Positions 26,385 through 37,500 are shown, counted from the stretch's first letter. The stretch: DNA of 64,000 nucleotides from Kumtagia sp964244725 (GCA_964244725.1 CAXTJQ010000003.1:286119-350118); one strand, 5' to 3'. Translations and numbers: made by a program. The notes: generated from the letters alone by a model not told the origin.

Positions 26385-26758
26385 GCAACGCAGGTCAAAT
26401 CGGAACCATCGCGGCCGCCATGGAGGCGGCCTGGAGGCCGGTGTGAGGTTTCGACTATGGGTTGCATTGGCGTCCCATGACAGGTCGGCGTAGGCTTGCC
26501 TCCCCTCGCAACCCTCGCTCCCCTCCCGTTGATGGAACAACGCAAATCCCAGGCTTTGCGGCCGGACCGTTTCGAAGCTTTCTATGCGGGGCGAGCGGCC
26601 AGCAGCCCGGCTGGCCGACCGTCAATCCGTCGCCGCAATGTCGTCGGACGTTGGCGCGGCGGTCGGCGAAGCTTGACAACGGTATCCGGGGCGAAGCCTT
26701 CCGGCATCCGAATGTGCGAGGCGATTGATCGCCTCTTCGGGTCGTGCATCGAAATCGT
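26385..26758. other. Gene-free stretch between RTX fragment and tRNA-Lys
   Basis: No reading frame with a family resemblance or ribosome binding site is seen on either strand; the open frames here look accidental. No repeat or second copy of the tRNA 3' end was found by eye. It lies beside the 3' end of the tRNA, a common integration position, and is probably decayed DNA. Confidence 0.5.
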
Positions 26759-26834
26759 TGGTGAGCGCGATGGGGCTCGAACCCATGACCTACTGATTAA
26801 AAGTCAGTTGCTCTACCAGCTGAGCTACGCGCTC
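26759..26834 (-). tRNA. tRNA-Lys (anticodon TTT), CCA encoded
   Basis: Minus-strand cloverleaf of 76 bases including CCA: acceptor GAGCGCG / CGCGCTC, D-arm with GCTCAGCTGGTAGAGC, anticodon arm ACTGA-CTTTTAA-TCAGT with anticodon TTT, T-arm ATGGGTTCGAGCCCCAT, discriminator A. All stems pair. Reads AAA/AAG lysine codons. Confidence 0.96.
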
Positions 26835-27018
26835 CCGATGGCGCCGTGGGCGTCCTCGAAATTCGGCCGGACCATAGGGAGACGGGGTTGCTCGGTCAAT
26901 CGCAAATCTACCGCGCTGCCGCGCGTCGCGGCTTGCGCCGGTCGGCCACCTGAAGGTGATTTGGCGGAAGCGCGCCGAGCCTCTATACGGGCGTTGAACC
27001 GGGCGAGACATTCCTGAA

Positions 27019-27765
27019 ATGGCGATCGACATCGGCTATCTGAGCGCGTTCGGCGCGGGTGCGATATCGTTTCTGTCGCCATGCGTTCTGCCGCTCGTTC
27101 CGCCCTACCTCTGTTACATGGCCGGCGTCTCGGTCGAGGATTTCCGCGGCGCGCGGAGTCCGGCCGCGGGGGCCGGCCCGCGCGTCGCGCTGGCGCTGAC
27201 GGCTTGCGCCTTCGTCCTCGGTTTCTCGACCGTGTTCGTGGCGCTTGGCGCTGGCGCGTCGACGATCGGCCGCTTCCTGCGCGTCTGGCAGGAGCCGCTG
27301 GCGCTTGCCGCTGGCGTTCTGATCATCGCCATGGGCTTGAATTTTCTCGGCGTCCTGAAAATTCCGCTGCTGTCGCGGGAGGCGCGCTTCCAGGCAGAAG
27401 GCAGGCCGGCGAGCGCGGCCGCCGCCTACGTCATGGGCCTGGCCTTCGCCTTCGGCTGGACTCCGTGCATCGGCCCCGTCCTTGGTCCGATCCTGACCCT
27501 GGCGGGCGGGCGCCAGACGGTGGGCGAGGGCGCGCTGCTGCTCGCCGTCTATTCGATCGGACTGGGCGTGCCGTTTCTCGTTGCGGCTTTCTTCTCCGGC
27601 GCCTTCATGACCTTTCTCGCACGATTCCGAGTCCATCTCGGCCGCGTCGAGAAAGCGATCGGCGCCCTGCTCGTCGTGGCCGGCATCCTGTTTCTCGCGG
27701 GCGGGGTGCGGACGATGTCGTACTGGCTGCTTGAAAGCTTCCCGGCGCTTGGTAGGCTCGGCTGA
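27019..27765 (+). CDS. ccdA: Cytochrome c biogenesis / thiol transporter CcdA
   Basis: 248 residues with six membrane segments. The two redox cysteines of the family are in FLSPCVLPLVPP (first segment) and FGWTPCIGPVLG (about residue 151). CcdA carries electrons from cytoplasmic thioredoxin to periplasmic thioredoxin-like proteins, serving cytochrome c assembly and, in some bacteria, periplasmic methionine sulfoxide reductases. No SigF-type motif is seen upstream. Its closeness to the DUF1223/Msr cluster (1.2 kb) is suggestive only. Confidence 0.9.
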   Translation: MAIDIGYLSAFGAGAISFLSPCVLPLVPPYLCYMAGVSVEDFRGARSPAAGAGPRVALALTACAFVLGFSTVFVALGAGASTIGRFLRVWQEPLALAAGVLIIAMGLNFLGVLKIPLLSREARFQAEGRPASAAAAYVMGLAFAFGWTPCIGPVLGPILTLAGGRQTVGEGALLLAVYSIGLGVPFLVAAFFSGAFMTFLARFRVHLGRVEKAIGALLVVAGILFLAGGVRTMSYWLLESFPALGRLG

Positions 27766-27859
27766 TGCGAACTCGTCGCGCGAGGGTGATTTTCGCCGCG
27801 TTTGATGATCGTCTTGCTGCTGCTAATACGTTCTCCGGTCGATTCCAGGATTCGTGATC

Positions 27860-29278
27860 ATGCCCAGAACTTGCCTGTCCATCATTCTTGCCGCGGGCGA
27901 GGGAACGCGGATGAAGAGCGCAACCCCCAAGGTCCTGCACAAGGTCGCCGGCCTGCCGATGCTCGCGCATGTGGTCGCGGCGGCCTCGCGCGCCGGCGCC
28001 CGCAAAACCGCCTTGGTGATCGGCCATGGCGCGTCGGCGGTCGCCAAGGCTGCCGCGTCTTTCGCGCCCCGGGCGGATATCTTCGTCCAGGAACAGCGGC
28101 TGGGCACGGCGCACGCGGCGCTTGCGGCGCGCGCGGCGATCGAGGAAGGCTTCGACGACATTCTGGTCATGTTCGGCGACACGCCGCTGGTGGCGGTCGA
28201 TGTGCTCGATCGCGCTCGCGAAAGGCTCGCCGAAGGAAATGCGGTCGTCGTCGTCGGTTTCCGCACCGACCGGCCAGCCGGCTACGGCCGGCTGATCGAG
28301 ACCAGCGGCCACCTGACCGCGATCCGCGAGGACAAGGAGTGTTCCGACGCCGAACGCGAGATCCGCTTCTGCAATGGCGGCCTGATGGCGATTGCCGGCA
28401 ACCAGGCGCTCGGCCTTCTGGACCAGATCGGCAACGACAACGCCAAGAGCGAATACTACCTCACCGACATCGTCGAGATCGCCCATCGAGCCGGCCTGAA
28501 AGTCGCGGCGACGGAGGCCCCGTTCGAGACCTTGCTCGGCGTCAATACTCTCGTCGAACTGGCCGACGCTGAAGCCCTGTGGCAGCGCAGGCGGCGGCGC
28601 GAGGCCATGCTGGCCGGCGTCGCGCTGCACGCGCCCGACACTGTCCATTTCGCCTACGATACAGAACTGGCGGGCGACGTGCTGATCGAGCCCAACGTGT
28701 TTTTCGGTCCGGGCGTGACCGTCGCGAGCGGCGCGGTCATCCATGCCTTCAGCCATATCGAAGGCGCGACGATCGGACCGGACTGTCACGTCGGGCCTTT
28801 CGCGCGGCTCCGGCCGGGCGCCGATCTTGGAACTGGCGCGAAGGTCGGAAATTTCTGCGAGGTCAAGAACGCCGCCGTCGAGGCCGGCGCGAAGATCAAC
28901 CATCTGAGCTATATCGGCGACGCGCGCGTCGGCGCCGGCGCCAATATTGGAGCGGGCACGATCACCTGCAACTACGACGGCTTCGGCAAATTCGAGACCG
29001 ACATCGGCGCCGGGGCCTTCATCGGCTCGAACTCCGCGCTCGTCGCGCCGCTCAGCATCGGCGCTGGGGCCTATGTAGCGTCCGGCAGCGTTATCACCGA
29101 CGCCGTTCCGGCGGACGCGCTCGCCTTCGGCCGGGCTCGGCAGAAGACGCTGCCGGAACGCGGCCGCATGCTGCGCGAACGGTTGCTGTCGGCCAGGAAT
29201 GGCGCGGGTTCCGGTAACGGTTCCGCAGGTCAAACCGTGTACGCAGCGCAGGCCGGCGCTGGTCCTGTAACAGATTGA
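27860..29278 (+). CDS. glmU: Bifunctional UDP-GlcNAc pyrophosphorylase / GlcN-1-P acetyltransferase
   Basis: 472 residues, start ATG 27860 with CAGGA nine bases before (an in-frame GTG at 27854 is too close to that site). N-terminal nucleotidyltransferase domain begins with LAAGEGTRMKS, the G-x-G-T-R-M-K signature; GTAHAALAARAAI follows. C-terminal left-handed beta-helix of hexapeptide repeats (about 250-440), for example NIGAGTITCNYDGFGK. Makes UDP-GlcNAc for peptidoglycan and LPS. Cytoplasmic. Upstream of glmS, which supplies glucosamine-6-phosphate for the same pathway. Confidence 0.96.
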   Translation: MPRTCLSIILAAGEGTRMKSATPKVLHKVAGLPMLAHVVAAASRAGARKTALVIGHGASAVAKAAASFAPRADIFVQEQRLGTAHAALAARAAIEEGFDDILVMFGDTPLVAVDVLDRARERLAEGNAVVVVGFRTDRPAGYGRLIETSGHLTAIREDKECSDAEREIRFCNGGLMAIAGNQALGLLDQIGNDNAKSEYYLTDIVEIAHRAGLKVAATEAPFETLLGVNTLVELADAEALWQRRRRREAMLAGVALHAPDTVHFAYDTELAGDVLIEPNVFFGPGVTVASGAVIHAFSHIEGATIGPDCHVGPFARLRPGADLGTGAKVGNFCEVKNAAVEAGAKINHLSYIGDARVGAGANIGAGTITCNYDGFGKFETDIGAGAFIGSNSALVAPLSIGAGAYVASGSVITDAVPADALAFGRARQKTLPERGRMLRERLLSARNGAGSGNGSAGQTVYAAQAGAGPVTD

Positions 29279-29349
29279 CACCGAATTTGATTTCGGATCG
29301 GCGATCGCGCCTGCGAAGGCGTCGCGACGGCGGACGATGAGGGCCTGGC

Positions 29350-31173
29350 ATGTGCGGCATAGTGGCGATCGTGGGCAGGACGGAGGTCGCGCCGCTGATC
29401 GTCGACGCGCTCAAGCGGCTCGAATATCGCGGCTACGACTCGGCCGGCGTCGCGACGATCGAGAACGGCAGCCTGGACCGCCGCCGGTCCCCGGGCAAAC
29501 TGATCAATCTCGAACGCCTGCTCCGGGATGTCCCCCTTGGCGGCGCGACCGGGATCGGCCATACGCGCTGGGCCACGCACGGCGTCCCCAACGAGACGAA
29601 CGCCCATCCGCATTTCTCCGACGGCGTGGCGGTCGTGCACAATGGCATCATCGAGAATTTCGCCGAACTGCGCGATGAGTTGACTGCCGACGGCTATGTG
29701 TTCGCGTCGCAGACCGACACCGAGGTCGTCGCGCATCTCGTCGCGCGCGAGCTGGCGGCCGGACGCCCGCCGGTCGAGGCCGCGCACAATGCGCTGAAGC
29801 GTCTGGAAGGCGCGTTCGCCTTGGCGATCATCTTCGCCGACGAGGAAGACTTGATCGTCGGCGCCCGCAACGGCCCGCCGCTTGCCGTCGGCCACGGCGA
29901 GGGCCAGATGTTCCTGGGTTCGGACGCGATCGCGCTCTCGCCTTTCACCAACCTCGTCACCTATCTCGAAGATGGCGACTGGACCGTCGTGCGCCGCGAT
30001 TCGGTGCAGATATTCGACATGGCGGGCCGGATCGTGAAGCGGGTGCGCAAGCAGTCTTTGAGCACCAGCTTCATGGCCGACAAGGGCAACCACCGCCATT
30101 TCATGGAGAAGGAAATCCATGAACAGCCGGAGGTCATTGCCCACACGCTGGCGCATTACATGGATTTTACGACCGGCAGGACGCGCGACATCGGTCCGCC
30201 GTTTCGGTTCGCGGACATCGACCGGTTGGCCGTCTCGGCCTGCGGCACCGCCTACCTCGGCGGCCTGATCGGGAAATACTGGTTCGAACGCCTGGCCCGC
30301 CTGCCGGTCGACATCGATGTCGCCTCCGAATTCCGCTACCGCGAGATGCCGATCTCGAGGAAGAGCGCCGCCCTGTTCATCTCGCAATCCGGCGAGACCG
30401 CGGACACGCTGGCCTCGCTGCGCTACTGCCGCGGCGAGGGCATACCGATCGGCGCGATCGTCAACGTGCAGGAATCCACCATCGCGCGGGAATCCGACGT
30501 GACGCTGCCGACGCTCGCCGGGCCTGAGATCGGCGTGGCCTCGACCAAGGCGTTCACCTGCCAGCTTTCGGTGCTGGCCGCGCTCGCGGTCCGCGCCGGC
30601 GTCGAGCGCGGAACGATCTCGGCCGATCGGGAAAAAGCGCTTGTGCGCGAATTGTCGGAGGCCCCGAAATACGCCGGCCAGGTGCTGAAGCTCGAACGCC
30701 AGATCGAGAAAGTCGCGCATGAGCTGTCGCGCTATCGCCATGTCCTCTATCTCGGCCGCGACACCAACTTTCCGCTGGCGATGGAAGGGGCGCTGAAGCT
30801 GAAGGAAATCTCCTATATCCACGCCGAGGGCTACGCCGCTGGCGAACTCAAGCACGGCCCGATCGCGCTCATCGACGAGACCATGCCGGTCATCGTGATC
30901 GCGCCGCACGACCGCATCTTCGAAAAGACCGTTTCCAACATGCAGGAAGTCGCCGCGCGGGGCGGCAAGATCATTCTGATCACCGACCGCAAGGGCGCGG
31001 CCAAGGCGACGATCGCGGCGATGGAGACGATCGTCCTGCCGGACGTCCCCGAGATCATCACGCCGATCATCTACGCGCTGCCGATCCAGATGCTGGCCTA
31101 TTTTACGGCCGTCGCCATGGGCACCGATGTGGACCAGCCGCGCAATCTGGCAAAATCCGTGACCGTCGAATAG
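29350..31173 (+). CDS. glmS: Glutamine--fructose-6-phosphate aminotransferase
   Basis: 607 residues, normal length. N-terminal class II glutaminase with Cys2 nucleophile (MCGIVAIVGR), then two SIS sugar-isomerase domains (about 285-430 and 455-600) with SQSGETADTLASL and STKAFTCQ. Ends in the conserved LAKSVTVE. First step of the hexosamine pathway, feeding GlmM and GlmU. Confidence 0.97.
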   Translation: MCGIVAIVGRTEVAPLIVDALKRLEYRGYDSAGVATIENGSLDRRRSPGKLINLERLLRDVPLGGATGIGHTRWATHGVPNETNAHPHFSDGVAVVHNGIIENFAELRDELTADGYVFASQTDTEVVAHLVARELAAGRPPVEAAHNALKRLEGAFALAIIFADEEDLIVGARNGPPLAVGHGEGQMFLGSDAIALSPFTNLVTYLEDGDWTVVRRDSVQIFDMAGRIVKRVRKQSLSTSFMADKGNHRHFMEKEIHEQPEVIAHTLAHYMDFTTGRTRDIGPPFRFADIDRLAVSACGTAYLGGLIGKYWFERLARLPVDIDVASEFRYREMPISRKSAALFISQSGETADTLASLRYCRGEGIPIGAIVNVQESTIARESDVTLPTLAGPEIGVASTKAFTCQLSVLAALAVRAGVERGTISADREKALVRELSEAPKYAGQVLKLERQIEKVAHELSRYRHVLYLGRDTNFPLAMEGALKLKEISYIHAEGYAAGELKHGPIALIDETMPVIVIAPHDRIFEKTVSNMQEVAARGGKIILITDRKGAAKATIAAMETIVLPDVPEIITPIIYALPIQMLAYFTAVAMGTDVDQPRNLAKSVTVE

Positions 31174-31299
31174 CCGCCGTTCCCGGCGGGACTTGAACGG
31201 GATTTGAATTGTCCGCCGGCGCGAATGATGATCTAGCTATGGTGCAGCGCACAATCGACGCGCCGGGCAGTGGTCATCGAGTTTGGAACCGTCGGCGCC

Positions 31300-32001
31300 A
31301 TGACGCGGCTGAGAAATTATTTCCTGACCGGAATGGTGGTGTGCGCGCCGCTGGCGATCACCGCCTATATCGCCTGGACGCTGGTCCACTGGGTCGATTC
31401 CTGGGTCAAGCCGTATATTCCCTCGGCCTACAACCCGGACAATTACCTGCCTTTCGCGGTTCCAGGTTTCGGCCTGCTGGTCGCCTTGTTCGTCATCACG
31501 ATGATCGGTTTCCTGACCGCCAACTTCATTGGGCGGTCGATCGTTCGATTTGGTGAAAAGCTGCTCGGGCGCACCCCCTTCGTGCGTGGCGTCTACAAGG
31601 CGCTGAAGCAGATTTTCGAAACGGTTCTATCGAACAAGAACGATATGTTCCGCACGGTCGGAATGGTCGAATACCCCCGCAAGAACGTCTGGTCGCTGGT
31701 CTTCGTATCCACCGAAAGGGATACGGAGATCAACGCCAGGCTGGACCGCGATGGCGATCCGCTGGTCGCCGTCTTCATGCCGTGCACGCCCAATCCGACG
31801 ACTGGCTTCCTGATGTATGTGCATCGTTCCGAAATCGTGCGCCTCGACATGTCGATCGAGGACGGCGCCAAGCTCATCGTATCGGCCGGACTGGTCGCGC
31901 CCGAATACAAGCGCAGGCTGACCACGGAAGGCGGCGAAACCGTGGATGTCGAATTGGCCGATCCGGTGGTGGCGGTCGCCACCAGGGCCGGCCGCCGATA
32001 G
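31300..32001 (+). CDS. DUF502 membrane protein
   Basis: 233 residues from ATG 31300, where the family consensus (MTRLRNYFLTG) begins; a GTG at 31270 would add ten residues. Two membrane segments, about 12-30 (VVCAPLAITAYIAWTLV) and 55-80 (FGLLVALFVITMIGFLTAN), then a soluble domain with the conserved FMPCTPNPTTGF. Function unknown. Sits in the glmU-glmS-DUF502-recG-sdhE-mfd order common in rhizobia. Confidence 0.88.
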   Translation: MTRLRNYFLTGMVVCAPLAITAYIAWTLVHWVDSWVKPYIPSAYNPDNYLPFAVPGFGLLVALFVITMIGFLTANFIGRSIVRFGEKLLGRTPFVRGVYKALKQIFETVLSNKNDMFRTVGMVEYPRKNVWSLVFVSTERDTEINARLDRDGDPLVAVFMPCTPNPTTGFLMYVHRSEIVRLDMSIEDGAKLIVSAGLVAPEYKRRLTTEGGETVDVELADPVVAVATRAGRR

Positions 32002-32004
32002 AGC

Positions 32005-34113
32005 CTACCCGGCCTGCAGCAAGCGCACCGCTTCATCGCGGCCGAACAAATACAGGAGCATGCGCACGGCCCTTCCGCGTTCGGATTGCAGGTCGGCGTC
32101 GCGCCCCAGAATGAGCCGCGCATCGTCGCGGGCGATCTCGAGCAGATCGGCGTGGACGTCGAGCCGCGCGATCTGGAAGCCCGGCATCCCGGATTGCCTC
32201 GTCCCTAGCAATTCGCCTTCGCCGCGCAGTCGCAGATCCTCCTCCGCGATCCGAAACCCGTCGTCGGTCTCGCGCATGATCGATAGACGGCTGGACGCGG
32301 TCTCGGAGAGCGGCCCCTTGTAGAGCAGGACGCACGTCGACGCTTTCGTCCCGCGTCCGACGCGGCCCCGCAACTGGTGCAGTTGCGCGAGGCCGAAGCG
32401 CTCGGCGTGTTCGACGACGATGATCGTCGCGTCTGGCGCGTCGACCCCGACCTCGACCACGGTCGTGGCGACCAGCAGCCGCGTTCCACCATCCTTGAAG
32501 ACACGCATCGCGCCGTCCTTCTCCGCGCCCGCCATTCGTCCGTGAATCAGTCCGACGCGGTCGCCGAACTCGGTTTGCAAGGTGCCGAACCGCGCCATGA
32601 CGGAGGTCAGGTCGACTTCGTCTGATTCCTCGACAAGCGGGCAGATCCAGTAGACCTTCTGGCCGTCCGACATGGCGTCGGCGATGCGGCCGATCAACTC
32701 GTCGAGACGCTCGAAGGGCAGGGTGACGGTGCGGATCGGCCGGCGGCCCGCTGGTTTTTCGGTAAGCCTGGACACGTCCATGTCGCCGAAGGCCGTCAGC
32801 ACCAGCGTACGCGGAATGGGCGTCGCGGTCATCACCAGCATGTCTGGCGCTTCGCCCTTGGCCGTGATCGCCAGGCGTTGGTGAACGCCGAAACGGTGCT
32901 GTTCGTCGATGACCGCGAATGCGAGGGTCTTGAACCCCACGGTCTCCTGGAAAAGCGCATGGGTGCCGACGACGATGTCGATGGAGCCGTCCTCCAGCCC
33001 CGCCAGGACCGTCGCCCGGTCCCGGCCCTTCTCGCGTCCGGTCAGGATCGCGACGCGAAGACCGGCGGCTTCGGCAAGCGGCGCGATGGTCGCCAGATGC
33101 TGCCGCGCCAGGATTTCGGTCGGCGCCATCAGCAGTGCCTGACCGCCGGCCTCGACGGCCCGCGCCATCGCGAGCAGTGCGACCACCGTCTTGCCCGACC
33201 CCACATCGCCCTGCAGAAGGCGCAGCATGCGGTCCGGCTTGGCCATGTCCGCGTCGATCTCGGCCAGCGCCAGGTCTTGCGACGCCGTGAGCGCGTAGGG
33301 CAGGGCCGCGCGCACCGCGGCGATGCGGTTGCCGTCGCCGGTCAGCGGACGCCCGGGCCGCTTGCGGATGCGCGCCCGCGTCAGGGCGAGCGACACCTGA
33401 CCGGCGAGGATTTCATCATAGGCGAGACGCCGCCAGGCCGGCGCTTCCGGGGAGACGTCGATCGGGTCGGCCGGATTGTGAATGCGATGCAACGCTTCGT
33501 GGAACGACGGAAAGGTCTGCCGCCGGGCGAGTTCCGAATCGATCCACTCCGGGGTTTGGGGCAGGCGGGCCAAGACCTGCACGACCGCTTTCCGCAGCGT
33601 CTTGAGATGCAATCCCGCGGTCAGCGGATAGACCGGCTCGACCAGCGGCAGGTTTTGCGCGTCGCTGGCGGGTGCGACGTGGTCGGGATGCACCATCGAC
33701 GGCCGCCCGTTGAACCATTCCATCGTGCCGCTGACGACCATCTGTGCGCCGACCGGCATGCTGCGCTCCAACCAGGGACCGTTGCCGCGAAAGAAGGTCA
33801 ACGCAATCTCGCTCGTATCGTCATGGGCGAAGACGCGGTATGGCGCCGAGCGGTTGCCGCGCGGCGGCGGCTGGTGCCGGTCGATCCGTACGTCGAGAGT
33901 CACGACCGCGCCCTGCGGGGCGAGCGCGATGCCGGGACGGTTGCGTCGGTCGATGACGGTATGCGGGAGCAGGAAGAGCAAGTCGCCGGCCCGCGCCTCC
34001 CGTGCGGAAAGATCCGCCGGGACGACATTGGCGATCAGGCCCGCGATCTTGGGTCCAACGCCGTCGAGCGAGGTGATCGGAATAAACAGCGGGTCAAGCA
34101 CGGTCGGACGCAT
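32005..34113 (-). CDS. recG: ATP-dependent DNA helicase RecG
   Basis: 702 residues from ATG 34113 (the frame stays open upstream to 34272, but family similarity starts with MRPTVLDPLF; ATG 34131 is a second choice). N-terminal wedge/OB domain, Walker A LLQGDVGSGKTVVALL, DEQH box AVIDEQHRFG, motif III TATPIPRTL, and motif VI QLRGRVGRGTKAS, then the RecG C-terminal domain. Remodels stalled replication forks and Holliday junctions. Convergent with the DUF502 gene, divergent from sdhE. Confidence 0.95.
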   Translation of the reverse strand: MRPTVLDPLFIPITSLDGVGPKIAGLIANVVPADLSAREARAGDLLFLLPHTVIDRRNRPGIALAPQGAVVTLDVRIDRHQPPPRGNRSAPYRVFAHDDTSEIALTFFRGNGPWLERSMPVGAQMVVSGTMEWFNGRPSMVHPDHVAPASDAQNLPLVEPVYPLTAGLHLKTLRKAVVQVLARLPQTPEWIDSELARRQTFPSFHEALHRIHNPADPIDVSPEAPAWRRLAYDEILAGQVSLALTRARIRKRPGRPLTGDGNRIAAVRAALPYALTASQDLALAEIDADMAKPDRMLRLLQGDVGSGKTVVALLAMARAVEAGGQALLMAPTEILARQHLATIAPLAEAAGLRVAILTGREKGRDRATVLAGLEDGSIDIVVGTHALFQETVGFKTLAFAVIDEQHRFGVHQRLAITAKGEAPDMLVMTATPIPRTLVLTAFGDMDVSRLTEKPAGRRPIRTVTLPFERLDELIGRIADAMSDGQKVYWICPLVEESDEVDLTSVMARFGTLQTEFGDRVGLIHGRMAGAEKDGAMRVFKDGGTRLLVATTVVEVGVDAPDATIIVVEHAERFGLAQLHQLRGRVGRGTKASTCVLLYKGPLSETASSRLSIMRETDDGFRIAEEDLRLRGEGELLGTRQSGMPGFQIARLDVHADLLEIARDDARLILGRDADLQSERGRAVRMLLYLFGRDEAVRLLQAG

Positions 34114-34205
34114 GGCGGCGACCTTAGGCATGTGATTTGGCGGCGCAATACTGACTTGACGGCCGGTGCGCGCTATATGCCGCGATTGCTCAGCGGGAAT
34201 GCGCG

Positions 34206-34493
34206 ATGACCGGCACGACACGTTCCAGCGACGGCCTCGATGCGCGCCGCCGCAAGCTGCTGTTTCGCTCATGGCATCGCGGATTGCGCGAGATCGACCT
34301 CATCCTCGGCTCGTTCGCCGACGCGCAAATCCATTCCTTGACCGCGGCCGAACTCGACCAGTATGAGCGGCTGCTCGACGTTCCCGACCCGGAAATCCTG
34401 CCTTGGGTGACGGGAGGCGAGTTGCTTCCGGAAATGCCCGGACACCAAATCCTCGAAAAGATTCTCGCTTTTCGACGCGCCATGATCTTTTGA
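34206..34493 (+). CDS. sdhE: Succinate dehydrogenase assembly factor 2 (FAD assembly)
   Basis: 95 residues, the usual size. Carries the family motif in WHRGLREIDLILGSF (RGxxE at about 26-30), needed for FAD attachment to the flavoprotein subunit of succinate dehydrogenase, and the aromatic/acidic stretch DQYERLLDVPDPEILPWV. Cytoplasmic. Starts 92 bases from the divergent recG and ends ten bases before mfd. Confidence 0.93.
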   Translation: MTGTTRSSDGLDARRRKLLFRSWHRGLREIDLILGSFADAQIHSLTAAELDQYERLLDVPDPEILPWVTGGELLPEMPGHQILEKILAFRRAMIF

Positions 34494-34503
34494 AGCTGAC
34501 CCC

Positions 34504-37500
34504 ATGTCCCTGATCAAACCTCTCGGGCTGCGCAAGATACGCACCGGTTCAATCGTCGTCGATGGCGTAGCCGACGGCTACGAGGCCTTCGCGCTGGCCG
34601 CGCTGTCGGCGGAGGCCGCGCCGAATGGACCGATCATCTATGTCGCGAGCGACGGACAGCGCCTGCCGTCGATCGCAGAGGCGATTGCTTTCGTCGATCC
34701 GACGCTGCCGGTCCTGGAATTTCCCGCCTGGGATTGCCTACCCTACGACCGCGTTTCGCCGGCCTCCTACGCTGCGGCGCGCCGCATCGAGGGCATGGCC
34801 GCGATGATCGCGCTCGCCAAGTCGCCCCATCGATCGGTGATCCTCACGACCGCGAATGCCCTGCTGCAGCGTTTGCCGCCGGCTTCGATGATCGAGGACC
34901 AGACGTTCCGGGCGCGGCCGAGCAGCCAGATCAACATGAACGCCCTCGTCGGACGCCTCGAGAATTCCGGCTTCGACCGCGTCGCCACCGTGCGCGAAGT
35001 CGGCGAGTTCGCCGTGCGCGGCGGCATACTCGACCTGTACGTTCCGGGTGCGCCGGAGCCGGTGCGGCTGGATTTCTTCGGCGATACGCTGGAATCGATT
35101 CGGGCCTTCGATGTCGGCACGCAGCGCACGACAGGGCAGCGCAAGGAACTGATCCTCGAAGCGATGAGCGAGGTCGCGCTGACGCCGCAGACGATCGATC
35201 GTTTCCGCAAGAGCTACATCACCGCCTTCGGTGCGCCGAGCCGCGACGACGGCCTCTACGCGGCCGTGACTGAGGGCCGCCGTTTCGCCGGCATGGAGCA
35301 CTGGCTGCCGTTCTTCTACGACCATCTCGAAAACCTATTCGACTATTTGCCGAAAGCCCCAGTCGCGTTTGATCATCTGGCGCACGAGGCGATCGCAGAG
35401 CGTGACGCGCTGATCCGCGACTACTACGAATCGCGACGCCAGCAGGCCGATGGCGGCCTGAAGGATGCGGTGCCCTACAAGCCGGTTCCGCCGGCGCAGA
35501 TGTACCTGTCGCCCGATGAGGTCAGGGCCGCGGCGGCCGACCGGCTGGTGGTCGACTTCACGCCGTTCGACGCGCCGGATGCCGGCGGCCGGTCTGTGGT
35601 CCACGCTGGATCGCGAGCGGGGCGCGGTTTTTCGCAGGAGCGTGCCGACCCGAACGTCAACGTCTTCCAGGTCGCCGTCGATCACATCGCGACCATCCGC
35701 GCGGCCAAAAAGAAAGTCATCATCGCCGGCTGGAGCGAAGGCTCGCTTGACCGCTTGTCGCAAATTCTCGCCGAGCATGGGCTCGGTAATATCAAGACGG
35801 TCGACACGCTGGCCGATCTCGAAGCGCTCCCGGCCGGGCAGGCCGGCCTTACCGTGTTGCCGATCGAATCGGGATTCGAGACGGGCGATCTGCTGGTGGT
35901 TGCCGAGCAGGACATCCTCGGCGACCGGTTGGTGCGGCGCTCGAAAAAGCGCAAGCGCGCTTCTGATTTCATCGCCGAGGCCGCCTCGCTGTCCGCCGGC
36001 GATGTAGTGGTCCATGCAGAGCATGGGATCGGCCGTTTCGTCGGGCTCAAGACCATCGAGGCGCTGGGCGCTCCGCACGACTGCCTCGAGATCCACTATG
36101 CCGGCGACGACCGGCTTTTCCTGCCGGTCGAAAACATCGAGCTGCTTTCGCGTTATGGCTCGGAAGGCGCCGAGGCAAATCTTGACAAGCTCGGCGGCGG
36201 CGCATGGCAGGCGCGCAAGGCCAAACTCAAGCGCCGCTTGCTTGAAATGGCCGGCCAGTTGATCAATCTCGCCGCGGAACGGCGCATGCGGTCCGCGCCG
36301 GTCTTCATGCCGCCCGAAGGCGCATACGGAGAATTCGCCGCGCGTTTTCCTTATGAGGAGACCGACGACCAGCAGCGCGCCATCGATTCGGTGATGGAAG
36401 ACCTTTCGGCCGGCAAGCCGATGGATCGGCTGATCTGCGGCGATGTCGGCTTCGGCAAGACGGAGGTGGCGCTGCGCGGGGCGTTCATCGCGGCGATGGA
36501 GGGGTTCCAGGTCGCCATCGTCGTGCCGACCACGCTCCTCTCGCGGCAGCATTTCAAGACGTTCACGCAGCGCTTCGTCGGCCTGCCGCTGGTCGTGCGC
36601 CAGGCATCGCGGATGGTGCCGGCCAAGGAACTGGCGGAAACCAAACGCGGTATCGCCGACGGCACGGTCGACATTGTCGTCGGCACCCATGCGCTGCTCG
36701 GCAACGCGATCTCCTTCAGGAATCTCGGCTTGCTGGTCATCGACGAGGAGCAGCATTTCGGCGTGAAGCATAAGGAGAGGCTCAAGGAGCTCAAGTCGGA
36801 TGTGCATGTGCTGACCCTGTCGGCGACGCCCATTCCAAGGACGCTGCAACTAGCGCTGACGGGCGTACGGGAATTGTCGCTGATCGCCACGCCGCCGGTC
36901 GACCGCCTGGCCGTGCGCACCTTCATCTCGCCCTTCGATCCGCTGGTGGTGCGCGAGACGCTGCTGCGCGAGCGCTATCGCGGCGGCCAGAGTTTTTACG
37001 TGGTTCCGCGCATCGCCGATCTGGCCGATGTCCGCGCTTTCCTGGACGCGTCCGTTCCGGAGCTCAAGGTCGCGACCGCCCACGGCCAGATGCCGCCCGG
37101 TGAACTCGACGACATTATGAACGCCTTCTACGACGGCCAATACGACGTGCTGCTGTCGACCACCATCGTCGAATCCGGGCTCGATATCCCCACCGCCAAC
37201 ACGCTGCTCGTCCATCGTGCGGACATGTTCGGTCTGGCGCAGCTTTACCAGTTGCGCGGGCGCGTCGGCCGGTCGAAGACGCGCGCCTACGCGCTCTTCA
37301 CGCTACCCGCCAACCGCAAGCTTACGGACACAGCCGACCGCCGGCTCAAGGTGCTGCAGTCGCTCGATACGCTGGGCGCCGGGTTCCAGCTGGCGAGCCA
37401 CGACCTCGACATTCGCGGCGCGGGCAATCTGCTCGGCGAGGAGCAATCGGGTCACATCAAGGAGGTCGGCTTCGAACTATACCAGCAGATGCTGGAGGAG

